DNA of 64,000 nt from Adiantum capillus-veneris (GCA_014529385.2 CM043969.1:14286446-14350445); one strand, 5' to 3'. Positions 34,485 to 50,367 are shown, counted from the stretch's first letter. Program-made: numbers and translations. Notes: generated from the letters alone by a model not told the origin.

Positions 34485-35502
34485 TGAGGCGGTCCGGGGC
34501 GGGCAACAAGAGAGGCGACCTCTAAACACCCCTCAAGGCTCCCGTGCTGCTCAATTGGGGCTGGGGCAACCACAAGCACAACACAACAACAAACCCACAT
34601 CCAAACCCAAACAAGATAGGGGCACCACCTAGTTATGGTATGCGAACTAGGACGCAAGAGAGATTTTGGCACAACCAAGAAGATGCACCACACAATACAC
34701 ACAAACAACCTCACACCAAGACACACACAAACTGGACCAGAGAGAGCTAGAGCAAAGGGAAGAGAGAGAGAAAAGGATCTTGCGTAATACCGTATTTGTG
34801 ACTTGCAAATGGAGATGGTTCGTTATGATGCTATCGTAGAACTTGTATAAACTCACTCAATGCTTAGTGATTGCTAAACATTGCCAAAACACACACACAC
34901 ACTGTCTTAGGGTGTGGGAGACCTCTCACCACAATACCCTCTTACAATGGACACAAAACTGGCAATGAAAAACACACTAAAACACTTTCTAAAATCAAGA
35001 TCAACCGATAAAACTCAAATACACAAGTCACCTTGAATTCACCAAACCGTATTGCACAAATGGAAGGACGAAGATTTGAACGTCGAATCACGCCTCTGAT
35101 GCACCAAACCTCAATTTATTGATGATGAAGGAGCATATACAATAGTGGTTTTGAGATTTGTGGAACTCACGCTCTCTCACTTGCAATGTGTAGCTTGAAG
35201 GCTTCTCTCACACCAAGAGTGAAGCTCACAAGTGGTTGCTACACCTAAGTCTCTCCTCACGCATAGAGTGTCGGGGTGCTATGTGAGATATTGGAGGTTG
35301 TTTTACAAGAAGGAGAGGGGTCTATTTATAGGTTGGAGACCCCTCATAAAGATTATTGGAAATCCTAATTTACAAGCTAACAAATCAGGATTATGATTTT
35401 TTTGAATATCAAAACATTGCGGGCCTTCTTTGTCTGCTTGAGTCATGGGTGTGGGCTCAAAAGAGAGCATTATTGATGGTAGATAAGGTGAAAGTAAGTA
35501 AG

Positions 35503-35579
<77 letters not shown>

Positions 35580-37191
35580 ACTATACACATGTCTTGAGGT
35601 GAGGTGTCTTTTATGGTTAGGTCAATGGCTATTTTGTGTTAGTATGTTAGTGGTAAGTGTTAGTAATCACTAGAAAGGTAATGTTACATTTACAATGGGT
35701 AGAATGAGGTGGATGGTTGAAGTAAGATGGTTGAATGAAGTGAGAAAATCCTTGTGATGGTGAAGCTTGAAGAAGTTTTGGACTTACTTGTGTAGGTTCT
35801 CAAAATGACTATCGATCTTCTTCTTCGTCTTCCCTTCTTTACGCCACCACCGCCAAGGTTGATCATCTGATGAAAATGGTGATTCCGTTGATGAGATCTC
35901 TTGATTTGCAGAGGTTAAGTATGGTACACATGCTGAATTTATGTATATATATAAGGGTTAAGATGGAATTGTACTTTGGAGATAATAGAGAGAGGCATAG
36001 AGATGGTGTATGTACATGTGGAGCTCATATGAGAGCTATGGAAGTAAGTGGGGAGGTTAATGGTGAAGAAGGTGAGAGAAACCATTGAAGGTGCAGGTTT
36101 GAGTGAGGGATTGAGAGAAATGTGTGTGTGTGTGTAGAAGTGTGGAAAGAGGTGAGAGAAGACTATGGGCTACTTGTGAGAAAAGTGGGCAGACTGGGGT
36201 CCACTCAAAAAATCATAGCTCACCGCTGGTAGCTCCAAAAATCATGAAAAAGTTTGAGGTGATTATTCAAAGCGTGGGCTACATTTTCTCTTTTGACCAC
36301 CGCTCCAAATTCGGAGTGGAGATAGGTGCCAAAATTCTCACCAAAAAGCCTGTTTTTTATGCCTGCAAAAGTCTTTAGTGGCCCCCTCCTTTGTTGAATT
36401 TGTACAATGCATCCAAGAGTGAGCCCCTTCTTTGTCATATTATAATATAAAAAGCATTCAAGTTGCCCTTGACCCATGCATGGAGGAGGATTATTGGTGA
36501 AATAAGAAATATATACATGGTGGGACTAGTGTATGGACTATTCATGGACTTTAGCTCAATGAGCACATGGTGTTAGAATAATGAGTAAAAATAATAATAA
36601 AAATATGGAGGAGTTATGGATATGGAAAGATATTGGAATCATATGATATGGTCCCTCCTTGAATTATTTTGGGTGAAAGAGGAAAAGGTGTGCAAGTAAA
36701 TAATATAATAAAAGTAACCAATGAGTAGAAATCAATTTTTTGTTTTCACGAGGGTGAGGGTGAAAATGTGGGAGTGATTTGTATAAAGGAAAAATATGAG
36801 ATTAGAGTATGGTCATATTGGCAAAAAATATAATTATGGTGTAAGAGGATGAAAGAAGGTGTACATAGGTTTAATAAAACACACACCTAAGTAGAAATAT
36901 TTAAATAAAATACCAAAATAATTATAAAAAATCCCTATATTTAGGCCATATATACAATGAAATATTTACACACAAAGAGGCCATAATATACTTTTATTTT
37001 TTTATTTTTTTTATTTTTTTGGCTCAACTAGCCCAGTGACTAGCTAGCTGAGGGTTTTAAGAAGATATGGGAAAAGCCCCCTAACTCACACACACCTATG
37101 TACAGTGAAATGGTAGGGATAGCCATAGCGTTTGGGTGAATTTGGTAGGGTGGAGTAACTTACTATGGCAATTATGGAGAGTCAAAAAACG
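34485..37191 (-). repeat. Solo gypsy LTR (~2.7 kb), same family as the LTR at 59.6 kb
   Basis: It matches the 59,639-62,288 LTR in reverse orientation from end to end. The 36,180-36,430 part is about 97% identical by eye to its partner. A TATA box (CTATAAATAG, minus) lies near 35,324-35,333. A GA tract at 35,510-35,578 is about 34 units here against about 8 in the other copy, while 35,700-36,150 is more diverged. Neither gag nor a second LTR is attached, so it is best read as a solo LTR left by LTR-LTR recombination. No clear 5-bp target duplication is visible. Confidence 0.88.
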
Positions 37192-38680
37192 GCTATCAAT
37201 ATCAATCAATGGCAAGGAACCTCATACAGTCGTACATGATCCGACATCCAGATAGTTCCAAGAGTCGGCATAAACCAGTCGGCAAAAAAAGACCAGTCAA
37301 GACCAGCAAAAGATAGCTTACCTTTATATATATCTATCATCGTCAAGGAGCTTCACGAAGTCAAACAATCAATCACAGTCCAACCACTGATCCAACACAG
37401 CATTACCAGATATTGCTAAGAGTTAGGGTATATCAAACCCCTCACACTAAGAGAGAAGAGAAGTCTAAAGCTCAAAACTACACTTTGTATCACACCTTAC
37501 TCCTTGACGGATACAGTGAGCTATGAAACAGTCTGCAATCGAAGCCAAAGAGTCTACAAAATATCCATAGAAACAAAGGCAACTCAATCTGCAAATTAGT
37601 TAGGACAACATAAGATAGCATAAGCTACCTTATATCAAACCGCAGCCAGGATCCGATCCTTCCTTTAATTCAACGTACCCAGTAAAACATCCGAACTATA
37701 CCCACCACTCCTCGGATACATGGCCAGTACAACCTTTAAAACATATTGGATTGCCAGTAGGATCCATTATGTTATTATGAGTAACCCAAATTCAAATTAC
37801 CATAAGTGTAATCATCTCAACTGTCTCATTCTAGGCAGTAATTAAATAAGCCAGTAATCCAGTCGGAAAAAAACCCGTCACCCTATCCAATATACCACTA
37901 TTATATAGTGCCAAGAGTCAGTATACCAATCCCAAACAGTCGGTCAGCAGTGATGATTGTACAGCAAACCAGTCGGTCTAAAAAATACAATCAAAAAATA
38001 GTGCAAAAAAGTCAGGTAACACGATAAAAGCACAGAGATATGTCCATTCCCAGATAAGCCAAGGGTTAGGGTAAATCAATCTGACCCCTCAAATAGAGAG
38101 AAGACCGGATCCATAGCCCAAGACTCTACCCTTTCCAAATCCAAACATCCAATTGGATACATTGAGGCATGCTACAACCCTAAACAATAACCTTATATAT
38201 TATGTAATAAATCCTTATACAGAAAGACTAACCAGTCGGCTTTAAGTTAGTACTTTAGAAAGCATGCATTACCTCATAAATACCATTCAAAAGAGCAACA
38301 GAATCCTATTCATCCTGTAGTTAGACATATGGCCAGTCGGCAACCTCTAAGGCCAGCAGAGAGTAGTTCCTAGTATCCCATACAAAGGATCGGCAAGAAG
38401 CCAGTCAATCATTTCACAGTCAAACCATATTAGAACCACTAAATTTTATCAGCCGAGTTCGGTATACCCAGTTCTCTATCACTATTTAGACATGCATTCA
38501 GCCATTTGTATGTTCAGGCATCATACACCCTTACAGCCAGTTCACCAAGCCAATCATAGGCAAATATTTCCACACAATCATTGAATACGTACAACATGCC
38601 ACCAACGTATAGTACAATTGGCAGCAATGGAGTCGACAATACATCATAATCAACAAATACCCATATGCCATATCCTTCCT
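37192..38680. repeat. Degenerate repeat field, right part (CAGTCGG motifs)
   Basis: CAGTCGG or CCAGTCGG occurs about six times between 37,290 and 38,345, with AGAGTCGGC, GATCGGC and similar variants. Longer phrases recur: AGATAGTxCCAAGAGTCGG, TAGCTTACCTTTATATATA, and ATGGCAAGGAACCTC. After removing the solo LTR, the TATCCAATATACCACTA copies are about 859 bp apart, so the field looks like an old tandem array. No coding signal. Confidence 0.7.
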
Positions 38681-38725
38681 ATCCTAGAGGTTATTCACCA
38701 ATGCCAAAAAATACCGCATAAGTAC

Positions 38726-38764
38726 CTCTGTAGTGTCGACAGGTGCTTTCTTGCTAGGAGCCAT
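38726..38764 (-). other. Tiny minus-strand ORF start (MAPSKKAPVDTTE) followed by a splice-donor-like site
   Basis: ATG at 38,764 (minus) begins MAPSKKAPVDTTE and runs into GAG|GTACTT, a possible 5' splice site. The layout (short basic start, then donor, then repeat-rich sequence) parallels a short MAPKRT start at 47,618 in the 4-kb insertion. It may be the first exon of a lost gene. Support is weak. Confidence 0.3.
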
Positions 38765-38880
38765 CGCTTGCAGAGTTTGAAGCACACACCCGAGTGAATG
38801 CACACAACAGAATAAAAATTGTAAAGAACCCTTAACCGAATGGAAGCTAAGTGAGACTGAGCTCACCTTATAAGGTTACT

Positions 38881-41971
<3,091 letters not shown>

Positions 41972-42068
41972 TACACTTCAAGTAGAAAATGTATAAGATC
42001 ATGTATTACAAAAATATAGAAATTTTGTATAATGTCATCCACTCAGAGTATCTTTCTCCATTTGTGGT

Positions 42069-44940
42069 TCACATACACCATTGTCTCTCTCCACCTTCGT
42101 TGACCTTCACGAGCACCGGAGTTGTTGTATGCCATTGATCTTTTTTTTTTTTTTGTAAATGTCTGATTGCTTGTGTTGTTGCTGAAGAGACCAAGACTTC
42201 TTTTGCCTGCATTCGATGAATGTTTCTATGAAAGAACCATTCAAATAGTTCTCTCAAATTGTTAGCCTTGATTCGAGAGCCACCATGTCGTGTGTGCCTG
42301 AAATACGCATTTCTGGTCATGTAATGAGACTTTTCCATCCCTTGGGTATTCCATATTGCCAGGTTCCCATACTTTTGTATAAAATATGGTAAATGATTGA
42401 AAATGATGTGCTGGATATGAAAACATATTACTTAGAATGTTTTACACTCACATAGTTACACATAAAAGAGAATCAAATACACAATAATACCATGTAGTGA
42501 GTAATCTAGGTGTCTGTCCATGCTGTCTTGAATGATTTCTTGAGAAGGTTGAGATTCTCCTTGAACTTGTTCATATCACCTTGTGACCAGTCATCTTTGT
42601 CGCACATCAAAAATAGCATGTCTATTGATCGCCAAACCTCAGCCTTCGCGTTCCGAGTAGTTGGTTCTTGATCTTTGACTGCAATATGTAGATTTTTCCA
42701 ACTCTGATACTCTAACTTGCTAACATAAGATGTGTTATATATTTTTCCATGTTTTGTTATCTTTGGATCTCGTATTCCTTGGGGTTTAGATAAAAACCTC
42801 CGTGCCTTCACCCCACCGATGGATGGTTTGCATGGGACATCCTTCTTAACAGTTGATCTCTTTTCATCCCGCTGGATTTTCACATTGCCACCATGAAGCC
42901 CCATATCCGACAATACCAATTCTAAGCACTGCAGGGCCATATGTCGCTCTGCTGAGTTCTTGATTTTCCAAGCAAACCTGATATATAAGTAGACCAATCT
43001 CTCCACAATTCTACAAAGGGCATGCATTGTACAGATGTGGACATTCACAAGTGGTATTTTCAAAATCGGTCAAAAAGTAGGGTCCTCAATGTGACGTGTT
43101 GGAGCTTTTCTCCACCACTTTGGGTCCATGACCTTTGCCATTGCACCCATTCCACAATTATACATGCCCTTTAATGCTTTGAGGTCACCTGCAAGATGCC
43201 ACTGAACTTGAAAGTCTCCCCTTCCATCTAGACATAGTACCTCTCCCTGGTTAGGGTTTAGGGCAATCACCTCCGAAACATTAGTTTGATGGAACACCCA
43301 ATATAGAATTTCATGATCTTATTTCTTTACCTGCAACACAAAATAAATGAGACTTAAGTAGATGTGAACATTTGAGCTCAGCTGAGAATCTTGCTTACCT
43401 CAAAAGCACCAAGCCACCATATGTTAGATTCTGATTGAACACTAAAATACAAAGGATCATCATTGGGACACTTTGAGAGGGCTCTATTCATTGGGACACT
43501 TCTTGTCTTTAACAAGTTCACACTCATCCAGTTTCAACACAAAATGTAATACCCCTCGTGACTCTTCAAATGTGATGTTGTAAAACTCCACCATTCTCTT
43601 CTGCAACATTCGTAGGTCCATAAAAATATTATTGAACTCATCATATGCCATGTTTGCTCCATGGCCACTATAAGTTTCTTTAATATGAAACGGATGTCCA
43701 AGATATTCTCCATATGCATCGTTCAGCTGAAGCCTCTCTTTCCAAACACTTGAGGCTGATGGTAAAAGTTTGGATTTTATTCCCTTCGCAACAAAGATGG
43801 ATGAGACAAATTTTTGTATAGCCGAATATCCTCTTTTGCTTACACCAAGTGATTCAAGTGTGCCTTGTATCTCTTTTGCAGGCATTGAGTTCTCTGAAAT
43901 AAAGCGGTCCACTACATTTCGTTGTAGGACCTTAAACTTCTTGTCATGTACTATATCTATTGCAAGGCTTCTACTTATAACTGGCTTCAATCTCTTTCCT
44001 ATATTGGCTTTGGGGTCAATGTTTTCTTTGTCAGGATAGATTGAATCTCTACATGAAGACAATGCATAAGTAAATAACAGAAAATTTACTTAACTAACAC
44101 TATTAGGCACATGAAAACAATGCATAACTAGAAAAAAAAAATTACTTAACTAAGACTATTTAGTCAACCAAGAAGCATCACCTTAATGCTCGGATTCTTT
44201 TCTTGAGACCTCCAGATGCAACCTGCAATGTTTCAAGATTGCGCAATTTCTTCTTTCGGATACGACCACCCAAGATGGTGTCCTTCATTTGCCAACTCCG
44301 TACCTTTCCTTTCAGTTCCTGTACCTCTATTTTGTGTTTCAAATGGTAACCTGATCTGTAGAATGCAAATGTGAAAGACGAACAATTTCACATTGTTGAG
44401 CTTGGAGAATGCCCTTATAAGTTTCAGCTTCCCTTGTAAGAGATTTACAATAACCCAGAAGACCCTTTTCTCCATCACCAGCAAAGGTCAATAAGCTTGT
44501 AGGATTGACAAATGGTGGAGACGCATTAGTCATTGGATTCTTAGGATAGAGAGAGCCTCTCATCCAAAAATCTATGTGTTTAGCTCCCTGAGCTCTAAGC
44601 GTGTCTATGGATGCGGAAGGTATATGTGTGTTTGCTTTACTCCACTTAATCAATCGTTGGTAGTCGTTGTCAAAATCAATGTGAAGGTGATATTGGGCTC
44701 CTTTTTGCGTAGCATTTGTGCCATTTGAGGAGTGCACCATTAGCCAAAGGTGCACGTTTAATGAAAAGTGAATAGGCAGCTGCAGCTTCGTCCCTCCATG
44801 TTGACGAGGTTCATTCAATGCAACTGAAAAGAAGATTATCCCTCAATCATTATGGACGAATGTTTAGAAGGGTAAAGAATCTACTTAAAGTACACTTTTT
44901 GAACTTTTACCATGACAGACCCGCCTCTATTATTCGCCAT
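42069..44940 (-). CDS. Transposase-like gene of an unclassified superfamily, multi-exon, disrupted
   Basis: The minus-strand coding order is: a candidate first exon ATG at 44,940 (MANNRGGSVM); 44,830-44,339 (HFSLNVHLWLMVHSSNG); a coiled-coil/basic segment to 44,183 (KHKIEVQELKGKVRSW); 44,048-43,470 (YPDKENIDPKANIGKRLKP); a core at 43,330-42,506 with QVQWHLAGDLKALKGMYNCG and VNVHICTMHALCRIVERLVY; and a last exon ending near 42,069 with NTQGMEKSHYMTRNAYF and HTRHGGSRIK. The GD-K motif, the HxxxR helix and the GMExSH...AxxRxTxxGG ending recall, from memory, uncharacterised RNase-H-fold transposase-like proteins of fungi and invertebrates. The intron 44,181-44,049 joins in phase. About five disruptions are visible, including a 28-bp duplication near 43,470. 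Function as a DDE transposase is inference. Confidence 0.5.
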
Positions 44941-45073
44941 ATTTTCTAGAGAGAGAGTGCAAAAAATACATTTTCTTAGAAGGCCCTCCAAATGACCTCC
45001 GAAATTTCCTAATGAACTAGGGTTTGAAGTGCCAAAGTACACCTAAAAATTTTACACCTAAAAGTTGTTAGAA

Positions 45074-46343
45074 TGGCTGACAATAGTAAAGAGAGTGAAA
45101 TTAATGTTGATAACTTTGATTTTGCTAATGAGCAAGCTACTAATGATGCCCTGATGCTTGTTGACTATCTTGTTTCTAGGCTTCAACAAGACATGGGCAA
45201 TCCATCCCTCCAAAGTGAAGTGCAACGGTAGCTTCGTGCCCATGGGATTCTCCAAGCTCCCCACCATGACGACAGAACACCTAGGAAGCCTCTTTTGGAT
45301 AGATCTATCTCTGATTCTGGAAGAAAAAGAGGATCCCTATGAAGGGCTCAAAAATTTTCTCCTTGATGACGCATCTCCTTCTCAAAGAATAATTCAAGAG
45401 CCTCCATCGAAGGAACGAGAAATAAGTGAGTCTTCCGCCACCTGGTCGGAGATGGCTCCACAAAGACGGCGGGCTAAACGCTCTTCATCACCTCCAAAAT
45501 GGAGAAGACCATCGCATAATTCTCCACACCATACTTCAAAGAGGGATGACAAAAAGCAAGAGAAGAAAAAGGCGAGAAAGAGGACACCCTCTTCTCCATC
45601 TTCTTCATCCTCTTCCTCTTATGAAAGTGATGGTCAAGACAACGAAGATCAAGGCAAGAAAAAGGCGAGAAAGAGGTCACCCTCTTCTCCATCTTCTGAA
45701 GGAAGTGATGGTGAAACCTTTGAACCATCAAAAAGAAGAGGCCATAGGAAATCCTATGCCGCATGGAAGAGGTCATCCAAGCTCAAGAAGTTCAAAGAGG
45801 GAGGGAAGAGCATCTCTTTCCTTACCTACGATGGCACTTTTGGTGCTAAGGACAAAGTCTTGGACTTTATCCAATAATTCGATGCGGTGTTCGGAGATGA
45901 GGGCTTCACAGAGTCCTCTTAGCTATGCCATGTAGCTATTCACTTTCAAAAGTCCATCAGGCAATGGTGGTCTAGCCTACGGGCCAACGGTGAAGCTCCA
46001 TGAACATGGAAAGCTTTAAGAGCTTCCATTATGAAGCAGTTTTTGGCCACTGATGCCAAAGACAAAGTACTTACCGAATGGCGAAGCTTAAAGCTTTCTC
46101 CCTATGAATCCATCCACAAATATGTAGACAAGTATTGGGACCTACAACTCAAAGCCACTGCAAAAAGTTGGATTTTGGAGAGCAAAAGCAGCAATTTTGT
46201 ATGGGCTTAACCAAAGAAATGGCCGAGTATGTCAACTCTCAAAGGCCACACCCATATCGGCGGTAATACATCATACCATGGTGATCTCTCAAATCAATTT
46301 CCAAACAGGGGAATTATAAGCCCCCTGAAAACAAGGGTTCCAA
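45074..46343 (+). pseudogene. Chromovirus gag, first part (fossil)
   Basis: The N-terminus is acidic (KESEINVDNFDF). A Ser/Arg/Lys-rich middle (45,450-45,770) resembles SR-protein composition, with the phrase KKKARKRxPSSPSS used twice. A gag domain follows: SFLTYDGTFGAKDKVLDFI, RQWWSSLRANG, and EWRSLKLSPYESIHKYVDKYW. Gag builds the particle. The reading is broken in places. Confidence 0.8.
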
Positions 46344-49300
46344 TGTAAGATCCCTAACCCGCCAATACCAAGATCGGGATGGGATCCTTGACAAGTCTCT
46401 AGGTCTCTAAACAAGAAAATTCCAAGGAATAGACCTTTACCATTGACAATGGCTTGGGTCTATAGCCTTAGAAGCAGACCTAGTCCTGTCTCGCAGCAGA
46501 AACCGGACAACGTATTCAAACGGCCTACCAAAAAAAATTCTTATTCCGGCCCTATAACTTCATCATTCAGATTATGGTTTCCTTAGCCAACGCTTTTTTC
46601 CCCCTAACATATGTGAGGGCACAGCTGTTGGTGGATTCCTCTTCTAAGTGAAGAAGTTTCTAAAACGTTTTAGTGCGCAGGGATGGATAGTTACCTGACT
46701 AATCAGGTCCACCCTTCCTTGATTGACAACCTTAGTCAATCCCCACTTACCACCCCGCACTCACACATGATTCATTTAATTTCTAATTACTATCACGTTG
46801 TTTCAACATTTAAAATAATGGTTTCTTTTACGTTCCGTCACAGTAATTCCTTCAATCAATTATTAAAGACAGCATTGAAAGCATTCTTTTAGAAAACAGA
46901 CATCTTTAAACTTAGGACAGGGTACTGTCAATCAAAACATTGTCCATAATAACCATGACCAGTACTCTTCTTGTCTCAAGACCACCTAAGGGTGAAAAAC
47001 GACACCCATTTCTTATTCAAATCCGGAGTGGATAAACCCCCACCCAAAGTTCCGGGTGCCCATACACCAAACCAGTTGCCCATACAACCGGGCGGCTCCC
47101 CTAGGATTAAAAAAATGGTATCCTAACTTATGTAGAAACATCAAGACATGACACGGAGTAGAAACTCAACGTTCATGGGGGTAACCGACTTATCTGTGGC
47201 TAGAAAGCCAATCATTATCATCAAAATATTCCAAGGAGTCGGAGGTGTCTTGAGACAAGCTGTCTTAAGGATGATCAAACATATCTTTCCTAATTCAACC
47301 AGTTTTAACCCAAACAATTCTTTCCTACATTATAAACAAATGCACGCTGGAAGTTACCTTCCGTTTTCAGCCAGTTTATCCTTCTTACGTATGCAATGCT
47401 AACTTATAAAATAACTTAAACTAATTAAAGACTTAATTGAATAATGGGACACCCACCTGGGATTAATTGGCCATCTGCTGCTGCGTTGGCGCCTGAAGAC
47501 TCTCCTCCATAGGTCTACTACTAGGCCCAGCTTCGTCGTCGTGCGACGCTCTAGTTTGTTTTAGAGCTACTTCCTCATCATCAGATGTAGGATTTGCTCA
47601 GGTTCTTTTTGGTGCCATAACTTCTTATCCTTATAAAAAGTATGTCTAATCATTAGGTAAATAATTCAAAATCTAGACTTAACCTTTGTATTCAACCGTA
47701 ACCCATCCAAGGTTAAATTTATAGTCTTAATTGATAAATTCTTAACTTAGTAATTTCTTATTTGTCTATATAAGCATGATAACTTTCTAACCTTGGCATA
47801 ATTATCACGGCCTTTTTACCCTATAATAAATCTCTGATAAATAGCATGTAATTATAGCACATGAGTTACTAATTTCCCTCTTTAATTTTTAGCTAGAAAC
47901 AGTATAATTTGACTTAGATAAATATCTATACTACTTTTCTAACCTTGGAATAATTATCACGGCCTCTTTACTCTATCATACAGCTCTGATAAATAGCATG
48001 TAATTATAGCACATGATTTACTAATTTTCCCCTTTAATTTTTAGCTAGAAATAGTATAATTTGACTTAGATAAATATCTATACTACTTTTCTAACCTTGG
48101 CATAATTATCACGGCCTCTTTACCCTATAATACATCTCTGATAAATAGCATGTAATTATAGCACATGATTTACTAATTTCCCTCTTTAATTTTTAGCTAG
48201 AATTAGTATAATTTGACCTAGATAAATATCTATACTACTTTTCTAACCTTGGCTTAATTATCAAGGCATCTTCCCCCTATAATACAGCTCTGATAAATAG
48301 CATGTAATTATAGCACATGATTTACTAATTTCTCCCTTTAATTTTTAGTTAGAAACAATATCATTTGACTTAGATAAATATTTATACTACCTTTCTAACC
48401 TTGTAATAATTATCACAGTCTATTTACCATATAATACAGCTCGAATAAATAGCATGTAGTTATAGCACATGATTTACTAATTTCTCCCTTTAATTTATCC
48501 CTAAAAACAGCCTAATTCCACTAAGATAATTAGTTAAACTAATTATCTAACATTATAATAATTATTATGGGTTTCCAAACCCTTAATTAACCTCTAATAA
48601 ATAACTCAATTCAATTTGAACCTATATGCTAATTTCCCTTATTTAAATTGTCCAAAACATAGACTTTGAACCTATCTGCTAGATTAATTATCTTAGCTTC
48701 TCCTAATTATCATGGGTTACTTAGCATCTAATTAACCACTGATAAATATATCATAGTATTTAAAATTAGTTTACTAATTTTTCCTATTTAATTTTCTCTA
48801 AAAATAGAGTATTTTTGCTAAAGTAATTAGCTAAATAAATTATCTGAGTTGATCCTAATTATCATGAGTTTTCACTATTTAATTAACCACTGATAAATAT
48901 ATCACAGCATTTAAAATCACTTTACTAATTTCCCTTATTTAAATTGCTCAAAAAACAGAGTATTTTTGGTAAAGTAATTAGCTATATTGAATATCTGAGC
49001 TTCTCCTAATTATCACACATTTCTTAATACTTAATTAACCACTGATAAATATATCACAACATTTGAAATCAATCTTCTAATTTCCCCTATTTAAATTTCT
49101 CAAAAAACAGAGTATTTCTGCTAAAGTAAATAGCTAAATTGATTATCTGAGCTTTTCCAAACTATCACGGGTTTCTTAACATCTACTTAACCATTGAAAA
49201 ATATATCACATCATTTGAAATCAATTTACTAATTTTCCCTATTTAAATTGCTCAAAAAATAGAGTATTTCTGCTAAAGTAATTAGCTAAATTAATTATCT

Positions 49301-50362
49301 GAGCTTCTCCTAATTATCACAGCTTTCTTAACACTTAATTAACCACTGATAAATATATCACAGCATTTGAAATCAATCTTCTAATTTCCCCTATTTAATT
49401 TTCTCAAAAAACAAAGTAATTCTGTCTAATTAATTAGAAAAATTATTCCAAAATTATAGGATAATTTTCTTAGCTTAATGACTATCTAATGCAACTCTGA
49501 TAATTACCTCAACTTAATCTAAACTTAATCAATATATTTACCATTAATTCATGGTTAATTTGGCTAATTTCAGTCCTAATATAATAGAATAATTAATTAT
49601 CTTAATATTACTAAGATTAATTACAATAATCAGCAAAGAATAATTAATTAAGAGAGGTTTTATGAGTATACATACGCCTAATCTTTGATTTATTAACAAA
49701 ATAGCTTAATCTAACCTTGCTAATTAAGAAGGATTAGGCTAATTATCGTTTAATTTAATCAATTAGAGATTAATCTCTAATGATTTTTGCGTAGTGTTCT
49801 CTCTAGATGAGAGAGAGAGAGTATCAAGGCTCCGAGCCTGTCAAATTATGAAGCAAGGGGTCCTATTTATAGTTTTCTGGCACTCACAAGCTCTCACAGG
49901 CTGTAAAAGGCAGTTGCTTGAAGTTCAAGCAGCCCCTAGCAAGTCAAAAAACGCCCCCTGCTGCTAAATGAGTTCATGGCAGGTCAGTGATGACCCTCCC
50001 ATTACCTTCCAGCTTTTAAAATATCAATTCTGCTATATTTTGACTTATTTTTGCTTAATTGGTAAATATCTTGTAAATATCTAGGAGGACTTTAATAAAG
50101 TCTATGCTTAAATGATTACTGCAACCCTTTAATTTTACCTATTTTACTCAATTCACAGTGTAGACTTCCAGGGGTCATAACTATGCTAGTTTTTATCGGA
50201 ATTCAATTCTGAAAATTTCTAGCCCGGGGTTTACTATGCTTAAGATTCCAAAAATACCAATATTTTCCATGGTCAGACAATTCTACGTTGCTTTTTCAAT
50301 AATCATATCAGTTTAATTACGCTTTATACAACCTTTAGGTTTCAAAAACTGGACACCTTACA
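46344..50362 (-). mobile_element. 4,019-bp TG...CA insertion (solo LTR or non-autonomous LTR element) with TCCAA target duplication
   Basis: It begins TGTAAGATCC and ends GGACACCTTACA. TCCAA occurs on both sides (46,339-46,343 and 50,363-50,367). TG/CA ends with a 5-bp duplication are the signature of LTR-retroelement integration. No internal direct LTR pair was found. A TATA box on the minus strand (CTATAAATAGGACCCC, near 49,870) suggests minus orientation. Inside are a tandem array (47.78-49.45 kb) and a short minus-strand ORF start (MAPKRT, 47,618) leading to a donor-like CAG|GTGGGT near 47,450. It is younger than the chromovirus it interrupts. Confidence 0.8.
47780..49450. repeat. ~151-bp tandem array, 11 copies
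   Basis: The anchor TAATTATCA recurs near 47,801, 47,951, 48,103, 48,255, 48,408, 48,558, 48,705, 48,857, 49,006, 49,161 and 49,312, a strikingly even ~151-bp step. Each unit also holds CTGATAAATA and TACTAATTTCCC. The first five copies form one subtype (CTTGGCATAATTATCACGG) and the last five another (GAGCTTCTCCTAATTATCAC), so amplification occurred in at least two rounds. The array is AT-rich and noncoding. Confidence 0.92.
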
Positions 50363-50367
50363 TCCAA

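Noticed and set aside
34475-34856. Cys/Val-rich minus-strand frames (repeated at 61,917-62,307)
   Set aside because: They lie inside the two LTR copies; similarity reflects LTR identity, not a conserved gene.
45426-45877. Apparent SR-type splicing factor (Ser/Arg/Lys-rich protein)
   Set aside because: It lies in frame within a gag whose downstream gag-domain motifs and pol domains belong to the chromovirus; the SR-like composition is part of that gag.
46344-50362. Helitron or DNA transposon
   Set aside because: TG...CA ends plus a 5-bp duplication point to LTR-type integration; no TC/CTRR ends and no long inverted repeats.
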